Shown in pieces: positions 62,457-64,000 of a stretch of 64,000 nucleotides of DNA. Below the pieces are notes generated by a model. That model saw only the letters and a program-made list of their open reading frames with translations, had not been told where the DNA came from and made no database searches. This DNA is from a bacterium. Lineage in GTDB: Bacteria; Armatimonadota; Zipacnadia; Zipacnadales; Zipacnadaceae. The translations under genes were made by a program, and so were the position numbers. Location: assembly GCA_030603495.1 (NCBI GenBank), contig JAUVXR010000010.1, positions 12,736-76,735 of the forward strand. Direction: 5' to 3'. Every line of letters starts with the position of its first letter. Position 1 is the stretch's first letter.

Positions 62457-63655
62457 CGCTGCTTCAAGGCCTGCGCTCAGCGCTGACCAGCCTGCTCGCC
62501 AACAAGATGCGTTCATTTCTGACCATGCTGGGCGTGATCATCGGTGTGGCTGCGGTTATCGTGGTCGTGGCCATTGGTGAAGGTCTCAAGGCAGACGTAA
62601 TGCAGCGCATTCAGGGATTGGGTACCAATCTGCTCATGATCTCGCCATCGAGCCGTAGGGGACCACACGGGCCCGTAAGCCGTCCCGGACGACTGACCGA
62701 CGAAGACTGGGAAGCCCTTGAAGCAAATGTCACCAATGTCTCGGCGTTGGCGCCCACCGTGCAGGGCAGTGCCTCGATCAAATACCGCAATCGCACCCAC
62801 TCCAGCCGCGTGCTGGGCAGCACACCGGATATTGTCACGGTTCAGAATCTGGCCTTGGCTGCCGGCCGCTTCTTCACCGCCAGCGAACAGCGCTCGCGCG
62901 CTCGTGTGGTGGTGCTGGGCAGCACAGTGGTGGAGGAACTCTTCTATGGCCGCGCTCTGCTCGAGGAAACCGTCCGCATCAAGGGGGTGCCGTTCCAGGT
63001 GATCGGAGTTCTGGAGGAAAAAGGTGGCTCCTGGGGTAGTCCAGATGATCAGGTCTATATCCCCCTCAGCACTGCCCGGCAACGGATTCTGGGACAGAGT
63101 AACCTGTCCACAATATACATCTCCGCCGCCAGCACCAAGGTTGTTACAGAGGTTGAAGAGTCGGTCACCCAGGTCCTGCGCCGCCAGCACCGCGTTCGCA
63201 ACGAAGAGGACGACTTCCGGATCAGGTCCCAAGCGGAAATCCTGACCACCATGTCCGAGACCAGCGCCACGCTCACGCGCTTCCTCGCCGGCATCGCCCT
63301 GGTTTCGCTGTTGGTCGGCGGCGTGGGGATAATGAACATAATGCTCGTCTCGGTGGCCGAGCGCACCCGCGAGATCGGCATCCGCAAGGCCGTCGGCGCT
63401 CGTCGCCGCGATATCCTGACCCAGTTCCTCATCGAGTCCACCGCGCTCAGCGTCATCGGCGGCATCATCGGTAGTATCATCGGCATCGGCATATCACGGT
63501 TGGTGGGCAGTGGCCTGGGCTGGACAACTGTCGTCCCGCCCTGGGCGATTCTCGTCGCCTTCCTGTTCGCCGCAGTAGTGGGCATCTTCTTCGGCTACTA
63601 CCCCTCCCGCAAAGCCGCCCTGCTCGACCCCATCGAGTGCCTGCGCTACGAGTAG
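62453..63655 (+). CDS. MacB-like permease (FtsX/MacB superfamily)
   Basis: 400 aa. A first membrane helix (about 20-45, MRSFLTMLGVIIGVAAVIVVVAIGEG) is followed by a large periplasmic domain (about 46-275) and three helices at the C-terminus (TLTRFLAGIALVSLLVGGVGIMNIMLVSVAERTREIGIRKAVGARRRDIL...). The SVAERTREIGIRKAVGAR motif is diagnostic of the family. End of the tolC-macA-macB run; substrate (peptide, siderophore or lipid) unknown. Confidence 0.93.
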   Translation: MTLLQGLRSALTSLLANKMRSFLTMLGVIIGVAAVIVVVAIGEGLKADVMQRIQGLGTNLLMISPSSRRGPHGPVSRPGRLTDEDWEALEANVTNVSALAPTVQGSASIKYRNRTHSSRVLGSTPDIVTVQNLALAAGRFFTASEQRSRARVVVLGSTVVEELFYGRALLEETVRIKGVPFQVIGVLEEKGGSWGSPDDQVYIPLSTARQRILGQSNLSTIYISAASTKVVTEVEESVTQVLRRQHRVRNEEDDFRIRSQAEILTTMSETSATLTRFLAGIALVSLLVGGVGIMNIMLVSVAERTREIGIRKAVGARRRDILTQFLIESTALSVIGGIIGSIIGIGISRLVGSGLGWTTVVPPWAILVAFLFAAVVGIFFGYYPSRKAALLDPIECLRYE

Positions 63656-63741
63656 CTACCAGTGGCAGATAAGCGCAGTGCCCTCGGATTTTGGCTCCGG
63701 CCCCATCTACTCCCCGCCGCCGTGGGGCCTACCCTTCCCGG

Positions 63742-64000
63742 TCAATACTGACCTACAGCAGCGCCGAAGCGGAATGCATGCAGCTTGGCCCCGAACTGCA
63801 GCTCGAAGCGCAGCCGTATCGGCTGGCCGGCCAGCGCTGAGACATCCGACTCCCCGCCACGCCAGGTGACTACCCGGTCAACGGTATTGGCAGTGTGGAT
63901 GCGGTCGCAGTCGTCCAGGCTGTAGCCCTCGATGGGAGTGCCGGCGGCGTCCTGAATCTCCACCCGGGCCAGGCCCAGCGCCGAGGTCTCGATGTTAAGA
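63742..64000 (-). CDS. C-terminal part of a secreted beta-sandwich protein (cut by window end)
   Basis: The frame is open to the right edge and reads IETSALGLARVEIQDAAGTPIEGYSL, DDCDRI, VVTWRGGESDVSALAGQPIRLRFELQFGAKLHAFRF to the stop. This C-terminal module is common on secreted, often glycoside-hydrolase-like, proteins of Armatimonadota, Planctomycetes and Lentisphaerae. The start lies beyond the window. Confidence 0.65.
   Translation of the reverse strand, partial: LNIETSALGLARVEIQDAAGTPIEGYSLDDCDRIHTANTVDRVVTWRGGESDVSALAGQPIRLRFELQFGAKLHAFRFGAAVGQY

Overview
This is a gene-dense, GC-rich (roughly 60 percent by eye) bacterial chromosome segment with about 55 protein genes. I see no tRNA, rRNA, CRISPR array, transposase or integrase. 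The cell looks like a diderm: it has a TolC-type outer-membrane channel with a MacA/MacB pump, lipoproteins with clear lipoboxes, a LolA-like protein and a DegP/HtrA protease. A four-helix PIN-TRAM protein (YacL type) next to a fused ispDF, a B12-dependent ribonucleotide reductase, many Gfo/Idh/MocA oxidoreductases, 'D..G..RA.L' repeat proteins and prepilin GFTLIE leaders together point to an uncultivated lineage such as Armatimonadota or a relative. That placement is an inference from gene content, not a phylogeny.

Layout. 1-4.6 kb: a GT4 glycosyltransferase, a URO-D-like methyltransferase with thiE, and a secreted caspase-like (clan CD) peptidase. 4.7-9.6 kb, minus strand: ispDF, yacL, nrdJ. 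9.8-17.8 kb, minus strand: gyrA and gyrB, separated by about 3.3 kb of accessory genes (a GT2 glycosyltransferase, two related tail-anchored mini-proteins, a phage-type helix-turn-helix protein, a two-TM protein and a repeat protein). 18.4-26.3 kb: an oxidoreductase, then a long minus-strand run with mtaD, an MBL hydrolase, a TPR protein, dtd, a lipoprotein, a PHP phosphoesterase and a secreted protein. 26.7-29.2 kb: a fur-feoA-feoB iron operon behind a near-consensus promoter. 29.4 kb: argB. 30.3-35.4 kb: a sugar locus (two Gfo/Idh/MocA genes, a fuculokinase-like kinase, a small winged-helix-like protein and an amidotransferase). 35.4-35.95 kb: a scar of duplicated prepilin leaders and a broken copy of the amidotransferase start. 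36-42 kb: a pentapeptide-repeat/potassium-channel fusion, a sugar cupin, a pair of M16 peptidases and an oxidoreductase. 42-48 kb, minus strand: an operon with an ABC-2 exporter, a LolA-like protein, a membrane protein with a sigma-like N-terminus, a TPR lipoprotein with a C39-like segment, and a DEDD exonuclease. 48-52 kb, plus strand: a TPR protein, htrA and a BrkB/YihY protein. 52-58 kb: galT-like gene, histidine kinase, response regulator, glgC and glgA, apparently one glycogen/nucleotide-sugar operon. 58.7-63.7 kb: the TolC-MacA-MacB export system. The right edge cuts a minus-strand gene.

Two families of dispersed palindromes sit between genes: a long hairpin (three copies, with paired base changes that keep the stem) and short ACAGGCG-NNN-CGCCTGT elements. 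Many neighbouring genes overlap by GTGA or ATGA, so the operons are tightly packed. The best candidates for something undescribed are the accessory block between gyrB and gyrA, the exporter/LolA/sigma-like/C39 operon at 43-48 kb, the caspase-like secreted peptidase and the pentapeptide-repeat channel.
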